64,000 nt of DNA from Actinacidiphila oryziradicis (lineage in GTDB: Bacteria; Actinomycetota; Actinomycetes; Streptomycetales; Streptomycetaceae). The position numbers were made by a program, and so were the translations under genes. Below are positions 1 through 9,985 of this stretch, piece after piece (position 1 is the stretch's first letter; each line of letters starts with the position of its first letter). Where the stretch lies: assembly GCF_005047355.1 (NCBI RefSeq), contig NZ_SUMC01000002.1:186001-250000 (forward strand). The letters are read 5' to 3'. Under the pieces are notes generated by a model. It was not told where the DNA came from and did no database searches. It saw nothing but the letters and a program-made list of their open reading frames with translations.

Positions 1-206
1 TCGCGCAGGCCCGCGTGGATGCCGCAGCGGAAGTCCGCTCGCAGGTTTGTGCAGGGCTGCCCGGCGCCCTTGTCGACCGCGAAATCGGCCGAGGCGGCGA
101 AGGGCAGCGCGACACAGCACAGTCCGAAGCAGTTCGCGCAGTCGGCCTGCAGGTTGAGACGGTCCCGGTCGGGGGAAGGGGCTTCGTGCTTCTGGGACAA
201 CGTCAC
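1..206 (-). CDS. Cys-rich pentapeptide-repeat type protein, N-terminal part
   Basis: The first 68 residues are present; the rest lies beyond the window start. The start is the GTG at 206, with GGAG a few bases upstream. The visible part carries cysteine pairs in the context ADCANCFGLCC, then CTNL and FRCGIH, the N-terminal block I associate with Streptomyces pentapeptide-repeat proteins (recalled, not searched). The closely spaced cysteines could bind a metal. No repeat domain is visible in this fragment, so the family name is an inference. Function unknown. Confidence 0.6.
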   Translation of the reverse strand, partial: MTLSQKHEAPSPDRDRLNLQADCANCFGLCCVALPFAASADFAVDKGAGQPCTNLRADFRCGIHAGLR

Positions 207-535
207 TGATCTCCTGCCACAGGGTGAGCACCGCTTCCCCTGCCATGCGGTGGACGAGGACTCCATTCTCTCCGACGGGGAGGGTCCTTCTGGCCGCTGC
301 TTCGTGCCGACCGTGCGCAGCACGGCGAGAACCAGTGCGCGGGTCACTGTGGTCTCCCCGGCATGAACGGCCAATGGGCACCTGGGGAGGCTACGGTCGG
401 TCCTACCGACAATCAATACATGACCCTGGGCGCCGTGGACGCACCGCAGACGCGCTGATTTATATGCCGGCCAGGGGCATCCTGCACCTGGAGCAGGGCA
501 TTCAGCGCGTCCGCGGGACGCCCGTCGCCGCTGTG
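207..535. other. gene-free stretch upstream of the Cys-rich protein
   Basis: About 330 bases between the GTG of the Cys-rich protein and the stop of the decarboxylase gene. Reading frames here have no recognisable protein and no convincing ribosome binding site. It should hold the promoter of the leftward Cys-rich gene, but I could not pick out a convincing -35/-10 pair. Confidence 0.4.
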
Positions 536-991
536 CTACCAGCCCGCGCCGGCGACCTGCTTGGTGGTGGCGTTGAGGCGGTTGAAGAGGTTGCTCACAC
601 CGATCATGAGGATCAGGGCCGCCAGCCCCTGCTCGTCGTAGTGTTTGGCGGCCTCGTCCCAGATCTCGTCCGGTACCGGGTCCGTCCGGTCGCTGAGCCG
701 GGTGGCGGCCTCGGTGAGCGCCAGCGCGGCACGTTCGGCGTCGGTGAAGTAGGGCGCTTCCCGCCAGGCCGCCACCGCGAAGAGCCGCTCGTCGCTCTCG
801 CCTGCCTTCTTGGCGTTGCGCGCTCCCCCGTCGACGCAGACGCTGCAGCCGTTGATCTGGCTCGCGCGCAGGTGGACAAGTTCGAGCGTCGCCTCGGGCA
901 CGCCGCCCTTCTTCGTGGCCTTGAGCACGCCGAGGATGGCGGGCATGGCCTCAGGAATGACCATTGCGGGGTTCTGCATCCGTGCCTGCAT
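536..991 (-). CDS. carboxymuconolactone decarboxylase / AhpD-like protein
   Basis: A 151-residue protein of the carboxymuconolactone decarboxylase (CMD/AhpD) family. The CxxC pair (Cys49-Ser-Val-Cys52) followed by DGG and the helical context LVHLRASQINGCSVC are typical of the peroxidase-like members, where the two cysteines form a redox-active disulfide. The ATG at 991 is chosen because GAGGAGAG lies just upstream; a longer frame adds only low-quality residues. The gene is divergent from an ECF41-type sigma factor, and CMD genes are the classical partners and targets of ECF41 sigma factors. An ECF41-like promoter faces this gene. Substrate unknown; a redox or peroxide role is likely. Confidence 0.9.
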   Translation of the reverse strand: MQARMQNPAMVIPEAMPAILGVLKATKKGGVPEATLELVHLRASQINGCSVCVDGGARNAKKAGESDERLFAVAAWREAPYFTDAERAALALTEAATRLSDRTDPVPDEIWDEAAKHYDEQGLAALILMIGVSNLFNRLNATTKQVAGAGW

Positions 992-1005
992 GGTTGCTCT
1001 CCTCG

Positions 1006-1032
1006 TGTCACATCGGCTGGGATTCATTCGTC
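1006..1032 (+). promoter_or_regulatory. ECF41-like promoter driving the sigma gene
   Basis: TGTCACA at 1006-1012, a 16-nt spacer, then CGTC at 1029-1032. This equals the recalled ECF41 promoter pattern (TGTCACA in the -35, CGTC in the -10). It lies about 37 nt before the sigma ATG, as expected for autoregulation. Confidence 0.75.
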
Positions 1033-1040
1033 ACTGCTCT

Positions 1041-1067
1041 GACGGATCGCGACGAGGGAATGTGACC
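1041..1067 (-). promoter_or_regulatory. ECF41-like promoter driving the decarboxylase gene
   Basis: On the minus strand GGTCACA (1067-1061), exactly 16 nt, then CGTC (1044-1041). There is one mismatch to the ECF41 -35 pattern. It faces the CMD gene, whose ATG is about 50 nt downstream, and is interleaved with the promoter of the sigma gene. Confidence 0.7.
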
Positions 1068-1068
1068 T

Positions 1069-1953
1069 ATGGACGAGCACGATTTTCTGGCCGAACGCTT
1101 CGAGGCACACCGCACCCATCTGCGGGCCGTGGCCTACCGGATGCTCGGCTCGCTGAGCGAGGCGGACGACGCCGTCCAGGAGGGCTGGCTGCGGCTCAGC
1201 CGCTCGGACGCCGGCGAGGTCGAGAACCTGGGCGGATGGCTGACCACCGTCGTCGGCCGGGTCTGTCTGGACATGCTGCGCTCACGCACATCGCGGGGCG
1301 AGGAGTCCCTGGAGGTGCATGTGCCCGACCCGCTCGTGAGCAGCTCGGAGGGGATCGACCCCGAGCACGAGGCGCTGCTTGCCGACTCGGTCGGCCTCGC
1401 GCTGCTCGTGGTGCTGGAGACGCTGGCGCCCGCCGAGCGGCTCGCGTTCGTCCTGCACGACATGTTCTCCGTGCCTTTCGACGAGATCGCTCCCATGGTG
1501 GGACGCACCCCGACCGCGGCGCGGCAGCTCGCCAGCCGCGCCCGCCGCCGGGTGCAGCGGACGGCCTCGGCCCCCGACGCCGATCTCACCCGCCAGCGAG
1601 AAGTCGTGGACGCCTTTCTTGCCGCCTCGCGCGGCGGTGACTTCGACGCGCTGCTCGCGGTGCTCGACCCGGACGTCGTGCTCCGTGCCGACACCGGTGC
1701 CGGGCTTGTGGGCGTATCGCAGGTGCTCCGCGGTTCGCGGGCGGTGGCCGGTCAGGCGCTCGCCTTCCAGAGGTTTTCCGGGTTCGCACGACCGGCACTC
1801 GTCAACGGGGCGGCAGGAGTTGTCACGGCCTTGGACGGACAGCCGCTTGCGGTCATGGGCTTCTCGATCATGCGTGGGAGGATCGTCGAAATCGACATTC
1901 TGGCCGACCCCGAGCGCCTGCGCCGGCTCGACCTGAGGGTCCTCGGCGACTGA
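1069..1953 (+). CDS. sigJ: ECF41-type sigma factor (SigJ family) with SnoaL-like C-terminal domain
   Basis: A 294-residue sigma factor. Residues about 8-75 form region 2 (FEAHRTHLRAVAYRMLGSLSEADD, WL near 45) and about 105-165 form region 4 (LAPAERLAFVLHDMF, then a helix-turn-helix). The extra C-terminal 120 residues are an NTF2/SnoaL-like domain. The chain is thus much longer than a plain ECF factor and typical of ECF41, in which this domain modulates activity in place of an anti-sigma factor. The C-terminal ADPERLRRLDL resembles the family's NPDKL motif and RADTGAG its DGGG motif. The divergent CMD gene and both ECF41-like promoters support the assignment. Confidence 0.92.
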   Translation: MDEHDFLAERFEAHRTHLRAVAYRMLGSLSEADDAVQEGWLRLSRSDAGEVENLGGWLTTVVGRVCLDMLRSRTSRGEESLEVHVPDPLVSSSEGIDPEHEALLADSVGLALLVVLETLAPAERLAFVLHDMFSVPFDEIAPMVGRTPTAARQLASRARRRVQRTASAPDADLTRQREVVDAFLAASRGGDFDALLAVLDPDVVLRADTGAGLVGVSQVLRGSRAVAGQALAFQRFSGFARPALVNGAAGVVTALDGQPLAVMGFSIMRGRIVEIDILADPERLRRLDLRVLGD

Positions 1954-2016
1954 CGAGCCAACCCGGCTGACTTGCCCGCCGGCCGGCCCGCCCCGGGCCA
2001 ACCCGGCTGCCGCTGC

Positions 2017-2409
2017 TCAGCGCGTCGCGAACGGCTGGTCGGAGGGGACGATTTCGCGGCCCAGCGGCATCAGGGAGATCGGGATCAGCTTGAAGTTGGC
2101 GATGCCGAGCGGGATTCCGATGATCGTGACACAGAGGGCGATTCCCGTGATGACATGGCCGATCGCGAGCCAGATGCCGGCGAGGACCAGCCAGATGATG
2201 TTGCCGACGAAGGAGCCGACGCCGGCGTCGCGGCGCTCGACGGTGGTGCGTCCGAAGGGCCACAGGACGTAGTTGGCGATCCGGAGGGACGCGATGCCCC
2301 AGGGAATGGTGATGATGAAGACGAACATCAGCAGGCCCAGCAGGGCGTAGCCGATGGCCATCCACAGGCCGCACAGGACCAGCCAGACCAGATTGAGAAT
2401 CGTTCTCAC
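2017..2409 (-). CDS. yccF: YccF domain inner-membrane protein
   Basis: A 130-residue membrane protein with two copies of the YccF (DUF307) unit. Each has a hydrophobic segment followed by the pattern IPWGIA..I or [10 protein letters not shown] (near residues 35 and 98). Four hydrophobic segments are visible. The ATG at 2409 overlaps the stop of htpX by 4 nt, so the two genes are probably translated from one mRNA. The function of YccF is not known; the linkage suggests a role near membrane protein quality control, which is inference only. Confidence 0.9.
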   Translation of the reverse strand: MRTILNLVWLVLCGLWMAIGYALLGLLMFVFIITIPWGIASLRIANYVLWPFGRTTVERRDAGVGSFVGNIIWLVLAGIWLAIGHVITGIALCVTIIGIPLGIANFKLIPISLMPLGREIVPSDQPFATR

Positions 2410-3266
2410 GGGCGGTGACCTGCCATTTCCTCAAGTCGGGCGATGCGCTCGGCCATGGGCGGATGGGTCGAGAAGAACTTGGAGGCGTCGCCGGGGCGGA
2501 ACGGGTTGGCGATCATGAGGTGGCTGGTGGTCTCCAGCCTGGGCTCGGGCGGGAGGGGGAGCTGCTTGGTGCCGATGTCGAGCTTGCGCAGGGCGCTGGC
2601 AAGAGCGAGGGGATCGCCGGTAAGGCGGGCGCCGGAGGCGTCGGCCTCGTATTCGCGGGAGCGGCTGACGGCGAGCTGGATCAGGGAGGCGGCGAGGGGA
2701 CCGAGGATCATCATGAGGAGCATACCCAGGATGCCGGGGCCTTCATCGTCGTCGGAACGGCCGATGGGGATGAGCCAGGCGAAGTTGACGAGGAACATGA
2801 CCGCGGAGGCCAGCGCGCCGGCGACGGAGGAGATGAGGATGTCGCGGTTGTAGACATGGCTGAGCTCGTGGCCGAGGACGCCGCGCAGTTCGCGCTCGGT
2901 GAGGATCTGGAGGATGCCCTCGGTGCAGCAGACGGCGGCGTTGCGCGGATTGCGGCCGGTGGCGAAGGCGTTCGGCGCCGGTGTCGGCGAGATGTAGAGC
3001 CGGGGCATGGGCTGGCGGGCGGCGGTGGAGAGCTCGCGGACGATGCGGTAGAGCTCGGGGGCCTCGAATTCGCTCACGGGCCGGGCGCGCATCGCGCGTA
3101 GAGCGAGCTTGTCGCTGTTCCAGTACGCGTAGGCGTTGGTACCGAGCGCCACGACGAGCGCGATGATCAGTCCCGTACGGCCGAAGAGACTGCCGACGAT
3201 CAGGATGAGTGCGGATAGTCCGCCGAGGAGTACGGCGGTCTTCAACCCGTTGTGCCGGCGGTGCAC
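2406..3266 (-). CDS. htpX: zinc metalloprotease HtpX
   Basis: A 286-residue M48 membrane protease. Two N-terminal transmembrane segments (about 10-45) are followed by the catalytic HELSH motif (residues 133-137: two zinc-binding histidines and the catalytic Glu) and by REYEAD near 204-209, whose Glu is the likely third zinc ligand. HtpX degrades damaged membrane proteins from the cytoplasmic side. The GTG start at 3266 has GGAGGG upstream. It is followed by yccF with a 4-nt overlap. Length and motifs look intact. Confidence 0.95.
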   Translation of the reverse strand: MHRRHNGLKTAVLLGGLSALILIVGSLFGRTGLIIALVVALGTNAYAYWNSDKLALRAMRARPVSEFEAPELYRIVRELSTAARQPMPRLYISPTPAPNAFATGRNPRNAAVCCTEGILQILTERELRGVLGHELSHVYNRDILISSVAGALASAVMFLVNFAWLIPIGRSDDDEGPGILGMLLMMILGPLAASLIQLAVSRSREYEADASGARLTGDPLALASALRKLDIGTKQLPLPPEPRLETTSHLMIANPFRPGDASKFFSTHPPMAERIARLEEMAGHRP

Positions 3267-3345
3267 GGTGCGCCCTCCAAGGTGTACGTCAGGGGTCCCA
3301 CTTCTCCCCTTTAGGAGAACCTCCTGTACGTGGCAACGCCACCGG

Positions 3346-3363
3346 AAGGGAGTTAGTTCCCTT
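3346..3363 (-). terminator. short hairpin after nuoN2
   Basis: AAGGGA / TCCCTT stem (6 bp) with a 6-nt loop, 9 nt after the nuoN2 stop. No long U-run follows, so termination is uncertain. It also lies upstream of htpX and could be an operator there. Confidence 0.35.
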
Positions 3364-3372
3364 GTGCACCGC

Positions 3373-4875
3373 TCACAGAAGGCTCGCCGCGGCGAAGCGG
3401 AGGACGAGCTGGGGGGCGCCCGAGAGCGCCACGGCGAGGGCCGCGGCCACGGCGATGGCCGCGGTCAGGGGGGCGGGCGTTCGGGTGGCGGGGGCGCTCT
3501 CGCCTTCGGGGCGGACGAAGAGGAGTGCGGTCCAGCGCAGGTAGTAGACGAGCGCGATGACGACATTGACGGCCATGAGAACGGCGAGCCAGCCGAGCCC
3601 GGCGTCCACGGCGGAGGAGAAGACCGCGACCTTGGCGAAGAGGCCGATGATGCCTGGCGGGAGTCCGGCCAGGCAGAGCAGGAAGAAGGCCAGGGAGAGG
3701 GCTGCAAGCGGACGCGTCGTATATAGGCCGCGGTAGTCGGTGAGCCGGTTCGCCTTATATGTGCGCGATACGAGGGCTGCGACGGCGAAGGCGCCGAGGT
3801 TCACGGCCGCGTACATGAGCGCGTAGGCGACGGTGGTGCCGATGTGGTCGGTGGTGGAGTACGCGGAGGCGGCGATCGGGACGAGCAGGTAGCCGGCCTG
3901 GCCGATGGAGGACCAGGCCAGCAGCCGGACGGCGCTGTGCGGGGCGTCGGGGCGCTCGCGGAGGGCGGCGACATTGCCGACGGTCATGGTGAGGGCGGCG
4001 AGGGCGGCGGCGGCCGGGCCCCAGATGGCGTCGTACGGCTTGAAGGCGACGACGGTGACGAGGATGAGGCCGGAGAAGCCGACCGCCTTGCCGACGACGG
4101 AGAGGTAGGCGGCGATGGGCAGCGGGGCGCCCACATAGGTGTCGGGCACCCAGAAGTGGAAGGGCGCGGCGGCCAGTTTGAAGGCGAAGCCGACGAGGGT
4201 GAGGGCGGCGCCGGCCTTGGCGAGGGTGGTGAGCTGCGGATCGACGCCGGGGAGGGCGTGGGCGATGGCGGTGAGATGGAGGGTGCCGGTGGCGGCGTAG
4301 ACGAAGCTGACGCCGAGGAGGGTGACGGCGGTCGCGGCGACGGAGGAGAGGAAGAACTTGAGCGCGGCCTCACTGGAGAGCCGGTCACCGCGCCGGATTC
4401 CGACGAGCGCGAAGGTGGGCAGTGTGGCGACTTCCAGGGCGACGACGAGCGTCGCGAGGTCTCGGGAGGCCGGCAGCAGGGCCGCGCCCGCGACGGCGGA
4501 GAGCAGCAGGAACCAGTACTCCCCGGCGGGCAGCTCGTCCATGGTGTGCATGGACAGCAGGGCGGTGAGCAGTGCGCCGCCGATGACGAGGAGCTGGATG
4601 ACGAGGGTGAAGTGGTCGGCGACGTAGGAGCAGTCGCGGGGGCTGGTGGTGAGGCAGAAGGTGGTGTGGTCGCCGTCGGTGAGCGGGAGCAGCGAAAGCC
4701 CGGCCAGGAGGAGGCCGCCGATGGTGAGCCGGCCGAGCAGTGGTTTGCGCCGGTCGCTGAGGAAGAGGTCGGCGACGAGGACGACGAGTGCCACGACGGC
4801 CGTGATGGTCGGCGGGGCGATCGCGATCCAGTCGACGGACTGGATGACGGAGCCGGAGGCGGCCAGGGTGCTCAT
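3373..4875 (-). CDS. nuoN: complex I subunit N, second (partial) nuo cluster
   Basis: A 500-residue antiporter-like membrane subunit (Mrp/NuoN family), the last gene of the second nuo operon. The chain is almost entirely transmembrane helices, with the family pattern of charged residues inside helices (for example [26 protein letters not shown] in the middle). The ATG at 4875 overlaps the nuoM2 stop by 1 nt (TGATG). NuoN is one of three proton-pumping subunits of the membrane arm. It is a paralogue of the NuoN at 31.7-33.3 kb but clearly diverged. Confidence is high for the family; the pumping role in this partial complex is inferred. Confidence 0.95.
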   Translation of the reverse strand: MSTLAASGSVIQSVDWIAIAPPTITAVVALVVLVADLFLSDRRKPLLGRLTIGGLLLAGLSLLPLTDGDHTTFCLTTSPRDCSYVADHFTLVIQLLVIGGALLTALLSMHTMDELPAGEYWFLLLSAVAGAALLPASRDLATLVVALEVATLPTFALVGIRRGDRLSSEAALKFFLSSVAATAVTLLGVSFVYAATGTLHLTAIAHALPGVDPQLTTLAKAGAALTLVGFAFKLAAAPFHFWVPDTYVGAPLPIAAYLSVVGKAVGFSGLILVTVVAFKPYDAIWGPAAAALAALTMTVGNVAALRERPDAPHSAVRLLAWSSIGQAGYLLVPIAASAYSTTDHIGTTVAYALMYAAVNLGAFAVAALVSRTYKANRLTDYRGLYTTRPLAALSLAFFLLCLAGLPPGIIGLFAKVAVFSSAVDAGLGWLAVLMAVNVVIALVYYLRWTALLFVRPEGESAPATRTPAPLTAAIAVAAALAVALSGAPQLVLRFAAASLL

Positions 4876-6458
4876 CAGTTTCCTCCGAGGAGGGTACGCA
4901 CGGCCGGGTCGGTGAGGCCGAGGAGGACGGCGGGCCACAGGCCGGCGAGGACGGTGAGGGCGACCAGCGGGGTCCAGGCGGCGAATTCGTAGGTCTGGAT
5001 GTCCGCCAGGACGGGCTGCGGGGCGTCAGCCGTCTCGCGCTCGCCCATGTTGACGCGGCGTACGACGACGAGCAGATACGCGGCGGTGAGCAGCGTCCCG
5101 AAGGCGGCGATCGCGGTGAAGGTGAGGTAGGCGCCCCGGTGGAGCCCGGCGGCGGGCTTGAAGGCGCCGAACATGGCGAGCATCTCGCCCCAGAACCCGG
5201 CGAGGCCGGGCAGACCGAGGGAGGCGACTGCGGCGAAGGCGAGCAGGCCGCCGAGGCGGGGGGCCTTGCCGTAGAGGGCGGCGCCGGTGTGTCCGGCGAG
5301 GGTGTCGAGGTCGCTGGTGCCGTAGCGGTCCTTGAGGGCGCCGACGAGGAAGAAGAGCAGGCCGGTGATGAGGCCGTGGGCGATGTTGGCGAAGAGCGCG
5401 CCGTTGACGCCGGTGGGGGTGAGGGAGGCGATGCCGAGGAGGACGAAGCCCATGTGGCCGACGGAGGAGTAGGCGATCAGCCGTTTGAGGTCGCCGCCGG
5501 AGCCGCCTCGGGCGAGGGCGAGGCAGGCGAGGGAGCCGTAGATGATGCCGATGACGGCGAAGGCGGCGAGGTAGGGCGCGTAGGTGTGGGCGGCGCCGGG
5601 GGTGATGGGCAGGACGATGCGTACGAAGCCGTAGGTGCCCATTTTGAGCAGGACGCCCGCGAGGAGCACGGAGCCGACGGTGGGGGCGGAGGTGTGGGCA
5701 TCGGGGAGCCAGCTGTGCAGCGGCCACATCGGGGCCTTGATCGCGAGGCCGAGGCCGATGGCGAGGGCGGCGATCAGTTGCGTGGTGTGACTGAGGTGTC
5801 GCCCCGCGTGAGAACTGTCAGTGGCGAGTGCGACCATGTCGAATGTGCCCGCCTTCAGCCCGATGAGGAGCAGGCCGAGCAGCATGATAACTGAGCCGAG
5901 GAGGGTGTAGAGGATGAAGCGGAGAGCGGAGCGCTCGCGGCCCGCACCGCCCCAGCGGGCGATGAGGAAGTACATCGGGATGAGGACCATCTCGAAGGCC
6001 AGGAAGAACAGCATCAGGTCGAGCACCGCGAAGGTGGCGAGGGTGCCCGATTCGAGGAGGAGGAGCAGCGCGACAAAGGCTTTGGGGCTTGGGCCTTCCG
6101 GCATTTTGAAGTAGCTGTACAGAGCGCAGAGGAAGGTCAGCAGCGCGGTGAGTACGAGGAGGGGGAGGCTGATGCCGTCGATGCCGAGGTGGATCCGGAT
6201 GCCGAGTGCCGGGATCCAGCTGATGTCGGTGCTGGCCTGCATCTTCGCCGGGTGGCCGTGGTCGAATCCGGCGGCGAGGGCGATCGTGAGGGCGAGCACC
6301 GCGCCGGTGATGGTCACGCCGTGGCGGAGCACCGCCTGGTCGGGGTTCTTGCCCTTCAGACCGGGCGGGGCGGGGAGCAGTGCGCCGCCCGCGCCGAGCA
6401 GCGGCAGCAGGACGACGGCCACGAGGAGGTACTGGAGGACGGTGTCGTTCACGGTCAC
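4875..6458 (-). CDS. nuoM: complex I subunit M, second cluster
   Basis: A 527-residue antiporter-like proton-channel subunit. The conserved helix GLAIKAPMWPLHSWLPDAHTSAP and the LIAYSSVGHMGFVLLGI segment are both present. A GTG start at 6458 (GTGACCGTGAAC) lies 3 nt beyond the nuoL2 stop, and the gene ends in a 1-nt overlap with nuoN2. It shares the membrane-arm function with NuoL and NuoN. No truncation is seen. Confidence 0.95.
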   Translation of the reverse strand: MTVNDTVLQYLLVAVVLLPLLGAGGALLPAPPGLKGKNPDQAVLRHGVTITGAVLALTIALAAGFDHGHPAKMQASTDISWIPALGIRIHLGIDGISLPLLVLTALLTFLCALYSYFKMPEGPSPKAFVALLLLLESGTLATFAVLDLMLFFLAFEMVLIPMYFLIARWGGAGRERSALRFILYTLLGSVIMLLGLLLIGLKAGTFDMVALATDSSHAGRHLSHTTQLIAALAIGLGLAIKAPMWPLHSWLPDAHTSAPTVGSVLLAGVLLKMGTYGFVRIVLPITPGAAHTYAPYLAAFAVIGIIYGSLACLALARGGSGGDLKRLIAYSSVGHMGFVLLGIASLTPTGVNGALFANIAHGLITGLLFFLVGALKDRYGTSDLDTLAGHTGAALYGKAPRLGGLLAFAAVASLGLPGLAGFWGEMLAMFGAFKPAAGLHRGAYLTFTAIAAFGTLLTAAYLLVVVRRVNMGERETADAPQPVLADIQTYEFAAWTPLVALTVLAGLWPAVLLGLTDPAVRTLLGGN

Positions 6459-6461
6459 GGC

Positions 6462-8450
6462 TTACGCTCCGACAGCTACGAGGACGGCGAGTACGACGGA
6501 GCCGGCGAGCAGCACGCTGAGATAGGTCTGCACATTCCCGGTCTGGGCGCGACGGACGGCCGCGCCGAGCAGCCGGGGTCCGGCGCCGGCACCGCTGACG
6601 TATGTCTCGACGACCTCGCGGTCGAGGAAGCGTACGAGGGTGGCCGCGGCGAGCACGGGGCGGACGAAGAGCGCCGCGTAGACGGCGTCGAGGTGGAAGC
6701 CGTGGGCCGCGTGGCGGTGCAGCGGGCCGAGCAGGATCCGGCCGGGGTCGGCGGGGTCGCGGGCGGAGGCGATGTCTCCGTAGACCTGCTGGTGGGTGGC
6801 GATGGCGGCTTCCTCGACGAGGGCGGGCTCGGTCTCCTCCGGCGGAGCGGCGACGACGGCGCCGATGGGCGTGGTGCGGCGGCGGACGGCGGCGGACTGC
6901 CAGGCGCCGTAGGTGGTGAGGACACCGACGAGGGCGAGGCCGGTGCCGAGGATGGAGGTGGTGAGGGTCGGGTTGAGCGAGGTGCCGTCGAACCAGTCCG
7001 GGAGGGCGCCTGCGGTGGCGCCGAAGCCGATGGTGGCGACTGCGAGCACCCACAGGACGGTGGTCATGACGACGGGTTCGCGCCCGTGGTCCTCGACCTC
7101 GACGCCCTGGCCCCGGAAGGCCAGGAGGAAGAGGCGGGTGGCGTAGCTCGCGGTGAGGACGGCGGTGAGGAGTCCGGCCACCAGGACTGTCCAGCCGACG
7201 GCGGACGGGATGTGGTGGGCGTGGCCGCCGGCGGCGTGCTCGGCGGCGCGGAGTACGGATTCCTTGGAGAAGAAGCCGGAGAAGGGGGGTAGCGCGGCGA
7301 GGGCGGCGAGGGCGATGCCCGTGGTCCACATGGTGTCGGGGATGCGCTTTCCGAGACCGCCCATGCGGGACATCGCGGCCAGGGAGTTGGTGCCGGAGGC
7401 GTGGATGACGACGCCAGCGGCGAGGAAGAGCAGTGCCTTGAAGACGCCGTGGGAAAGGAGGTGGAAGATGGCGGCGCTGCGGTCGCCGACGGCCAATGCC
7501 CCGGCCATGTAGCCGAGCTGACCAATGGTCGAGTAGGCGAGGACCCGCTTGATGTCGTCCTGGGCGAGGGCGGCCAGACCTGAGCCGATCATGGTCACGG
7601 CGGCCATGACGGCGAGTACGGCGAGCGCGGCCGCGGAGGAGGTGAAGACCGGCAGCAGGCGTGCGACGAAGTAGATGCCGGCCGCGACCATGGTGGCGGC
7701 GTGGATCAGCGCGGAGACGGGCGTGGGGCCTGCCATCGCGTCGGGCAGCCAGGTGTGCAGCGGGAACTGCGCGGACTTTCCGGCGACTCCGGCGAGCAGC
7801 AGCAGCGCGACCAGGGTCGGGTGGGCGAGCTCGCCGTGGGCGGCGGCGGTGAGGATGCCGTTGATCCGGAAGGTTCCGGCGTCGGTGGCGAGGGCGAAGA
7901 CACCGATCAGGAAGGGGACGTCGCCGAGTTTGGTGACCAGGAACGCCTTGAGCGAGGCGGAGCGGGCAGCCTCGGTCTCCCAGTAGTGGCCGACCAGGAA
8001 GTACGAGCAGATGCCCATGATCTCCCAGCCGACGAGCAGCACCATCAGGTCGCCGGAGTAGACGACCAGGAACATGGCGGCGGTGAAGAGGGAGACAAGG
8101 GCGGCGTAGGAGGGGTAGCGGGGGTCGTCGCGCAGGTAGCCGGTCGAGTAGATCTGGACGCAGGTGGCGACGAGGCCGACAAGGACGGCGATCAGGACGG
8201 CGAAGCCGTCCAGGTGCAGGGCGAGGTCGATCGGCACGGAGCCGGTCGGGGCGAGCCGGTGGGCGGCGTCGGTCGCCGGGCCGGTGCCCTGCCGGGCGGC
8301 GACGATCGCGGCGATCACGAAGGCGGCGGCTGTCGGCAGCACGGCGACCGGTCGTACGAAGCCGGGGGCCCGGCCACCGAGCAGCAACCCGGCGACGGCG
8401 CCGAGGAAGGGAAGGATGGGTACGAGGGCGGCGAGGGTCGTCAGGGTCAC
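6462..8450 (-). CDS. nuoL: complex I subunit L, second cluster
   Basis: A 662-residue subunit: antiporter domain with the [31 protein letters not shown] region and [18 protein letters not shown], plus the long C-terminal extension of NuoL (lateral helix and anchor). The start is the GTG at 8450, overlapping the nuoK2 stop by 4 nt (GTGA). NuoL is the distal proton-pumping subunit. Its presence means this cluster encodes a full-length membrane arm although the NADH-oxidising arm is absent. Confidence 0.95.
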   Translation of the reverse strand: MTLTTLAALVPILPFLGAVAGLLLGGRAPGFVRPVAVLPTAAAFVIAAIVAARQGTGPATDAAHRLAPTGSVPIDLALHLDGFAVLIAVLVGLVATCVQIYSTGYLRDDPRYPSYAALVSLFTAAMFLVVYSGDLMVLLVGWEIMGICSYFLVGHYWETEAARSASLKAFLVTKLGDVPFLIGVFALATDAGTFRINGILTAAAHGELAHPTLVALLLLAGVAGKSAQFPLHTWLPDAMAGPTPVSALIHAATMVAAGIYFVARLLPVFTSSAAALAVLAVMAAVTMIGSGLAALAQDDIKRVLAYSTIGQLGYMAGALAVGDRSAAIFHLLSHGVFKALLFLAAGVVIHASGTNSLAAMSRMGGLGKRIPDTMWTTGIALAALAALPPFSGFFSKESVLRAAEHAAGGHAHHIPSAVGWTVLVAGLLTAVLTASYATRLFLLAFRGQGVEVEDHGREPVVMTTVLWVLAVATIGFGATAGALPDWFDGTSLNPTLTTSILGTGLALVGVLTTYGAWQSAAVRRRTTPIGAVVAAPPEETEPALVEEAAIATHQQVYGDIASARDPADPGRILLGPLHRHAAHGFHLDAVYAALFVRPVLAAATLVRFLDREVVETYVSGAGAGPRLLGAAVRRAQTGNVQTYLSVLLAGSVVLAVLVAVGA

Positions 8451-8818
8451 GCGGCGGCCTCTGCCTTCTTTTCGGCCTCTTCTGCTTGATCTTCTCGTCC
8501 CGGTCCGCCTGTTCGTTCGGCGAGATCGGTGAGTTTGTCGACATCGGCGGTGCCCCGGTTGCGGTACACGAGCAGCACGATCGCCAGGCCGATGCCGATC
8601 TCGGCGGCGGCGATGACGATCACGAACAGCGTGAGCGCCTGGCCGCTGTGGAGCTTGTCGCGGAGCCAGACGTCGAATGCGACGAGGTTGAGGTTGACCG
8701 CGTTGAGCATCAGCTCGACCGACATCAGCACGAGGATCGCGTTGCGCCTGGCGAGTACCCCGTACAGGCCGATCGAGAAGAGGAGGGCGGCGAGCACGGC
8801 GGGATAGGCGAGGTGCAT
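8447..8818 (-). CDS. nuoK: complex I subunit K, second cluster
   Basis: A 123-residue subunit with three transmembrane helices. It shows the family pattern [24 protein letters not shown], with the membrane glutamate, and [22 protein letters not shown], with the second one. A charged 25-residue tail ([15 protein letters not shown]) extends past the normal end of NuoK, which is usually about 100 residues. The ATG at 8818 overlaps the nuoJ2 stop by 1 nt. It is part of the proton path between the Q site and the antiporter subunits. Confidence 0.95.
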   Translation of the reverse strand: MHLAYPAVLAALLFSIGLYGVLARRNAILVLMSVELMLNAVNLNLVAFDVWLRDKLHSGQALTLFVIVIAAAEIGIGLAIVLLVYRNRGTADVDKLTDLAERTGGPGREDQAEEAEKKAEAAA

Positions 8819-9408
8819 CAGCGCGGTGCCCTTCCGTTGGCGGCGGAGGTGGTGGTGGAGGAGGAGGAGGAGGAGGAGGAGCGGCGGGAGAGGACGATGG
8901 CGCCGACGAGCGCGGCGAGGAGCAGTACGGAGAGCGCCTCGAAGGGCAGCACCCAGTGGCTGAAGAGGATCTCGCCGGTGACCTTGGTGGAGCCCTGCGC
9001 GGCGCCGTCCAGATTGATCCAGGTGGCCCGGAAGGCGTCCACGACGACCCAGACGAGGGTGGCCGCGGCGGCGACCGCCACCACGAGCGCTGCCCATCGA
9101 TTGCCGGAATCCGCGTCCGGGGAGCGGCCGATGGGCGCCCTGGTCAGCATCAGCCCGAAGAGGAGGAGCACCACGACGGACCCCACATAGATCAGCACCT
9201 GCACCCACGCGATGAACTCCGCGGTGAGCAGGAGGTACTCCACAGCGAGGCCGCCGAGCGCGACCACCAGCCACAGGGCGGCGTGCACCAGCTGCTTGGT
9301 GGTGACGGTCACCAGTGCCGCGCTGAGCGTCGCGATGCCCACCAGTACGAACGCGATCTCGACGCCGGTCGGGGACAGGAAGCCATGGCTTTGGGCGGCG
9401 AGCGTCAT
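8818..9408 (-). CDS. nuoJ: complex I subunit J, second cluster
   Basis: A 196-residue membrane subunit with five hydrophobic segments and the conserved [25 protein letters not shown] region. The ATG at 9408 overlaps the nuoI2 stop by 4 nt. The C-terminus ends in a run of eight serines and three threonines encoded by a trinucleotide repeat, not part of the family fold. It is shorter than the NuoJ of the complete operon (278 residues), which carries a large soluble tail. Confidence 0.93.
   Translation of the reverse strand: MTLAAQSHGFLSPTGVEIAFVLVGIATLSAALVTVTTKQLVHAALWLVVALGGLAVEYLLLTAEFIAWVQVLIYVGSVVVLLLFGLMLTRAPIGRSPDADSGNRWAALVVAVAAAATLVWVVVDAFRATWINLDGAAQGSTKVTGEILFSHWVLPFEALSVLLLAALVGAIVLSRRSSSSSSSSTTTSAANGRAPR
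8844..8882. repeat. GGT/GGA trinucleotide repeat at the 3' end of nuoJ2
   Basis: Consecutive GGT then GGA triplets on the plus strand encode Thr and Ser runs at the NuoJ2 C-terminus. Unit length 3 keeps the frame, so slippage would only change tail length. Confidence 0.8.
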
Positions 9409-9983
9409 GCGTCGCCCTCCGGCTGCTCCTGGGCGGGCTCCCGCGCGGCGGTGGCAGCGGCTGCTGCGTCGGCCTGCTTCTCGGCGGTCTTGCGGGCGGC
9501 GGCGATCTCCTTGGGCTCCTCCGCGCCGGGGTCCAGCGCCGGGGGTGCGGGCACCGTCCACATCCACTCGCGGAGCTTGTCGCGCTCATGGGTCAGTTCG
9601 AGGATGTCGGTCTCCGCGTACTCGAACTCCGGGGACCAGAAGAGCGCGTCGAAGGGACACACCTCGATACAGATGCCGCAGTACATGCACAGCGAGAAGT
9701 CGATCGCGAAGCGGTCCAGCACATTGCGGCTGCGGTCGCGGCCGCCGGGGACGGAGGCCGGCACTGTCTCCTTGTGGGAGTCGATGTAGATGCACCAGTC
9801 GGGGCATTCCCGCGCGCACAGCATGCAGACCGTGCAGTTCTCCTCGAAGAGCGCGATGACGCCACGGCTGCGGGGCGGCAGTTCGGGCTGTGTCTCCGGG
9901 TACTGCGCGGTGACCGAGCGGCGGGTCATCGTGCGGAGGGTGACGGCGAGGCCCTTGGCCAGGCCGGAACCGGGAATGGCCAT
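9405..9983 (-). CDS. nuoI: complex I subunit I (two 4Fe-4S clusters), second cluster
   Basis: A 192-residue ferredoxin-like subunit. Two complete 4Fe-4S motifs are present, Cys50/53/56/60 ([11 protein letters not shown]) and Cys99/102/105/109 ([11 protein letters not shown]), equivalent to clusters N6a and N6b. The tail is rich in Ala, Glu and Pro. The ATG at 9983 lies 2 nt beyond the nuoH2 stop. In this cluster NuoI is one of only two iron-sulfur subunits left (with NuoB), so it is the plausible entry point for electrons, for example from ferredoxin; the latter is inference. Confidence 0.96.
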   Translation of the reverse strand: MAIPGSGLAKGLAVTLRTMTRRSVTAQYPETQPELPPRSRGVIALFEENCTVCMLCARECPDWCIYIDSHKETVPASVPGGRDRSRNVLDRFAIDFSLCMYCGICIEVCPFDALFWSPEFEYAETDILELTHERDKLREWMWTVPAPPALDPGAEEPKEIAAARKTAEKQADAAAAATAAREPAQEQPEGDA

Positions 9984-9985
9984 GA

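Noticed and set aside
224-1042. Long open frames on the plus strand opposite the decarboxylase gene
   Set aside because: High-GC DNA gives long antisense frames; this one covers a protein with clear CMD motifs on the other strand and has no ribosome binding site.
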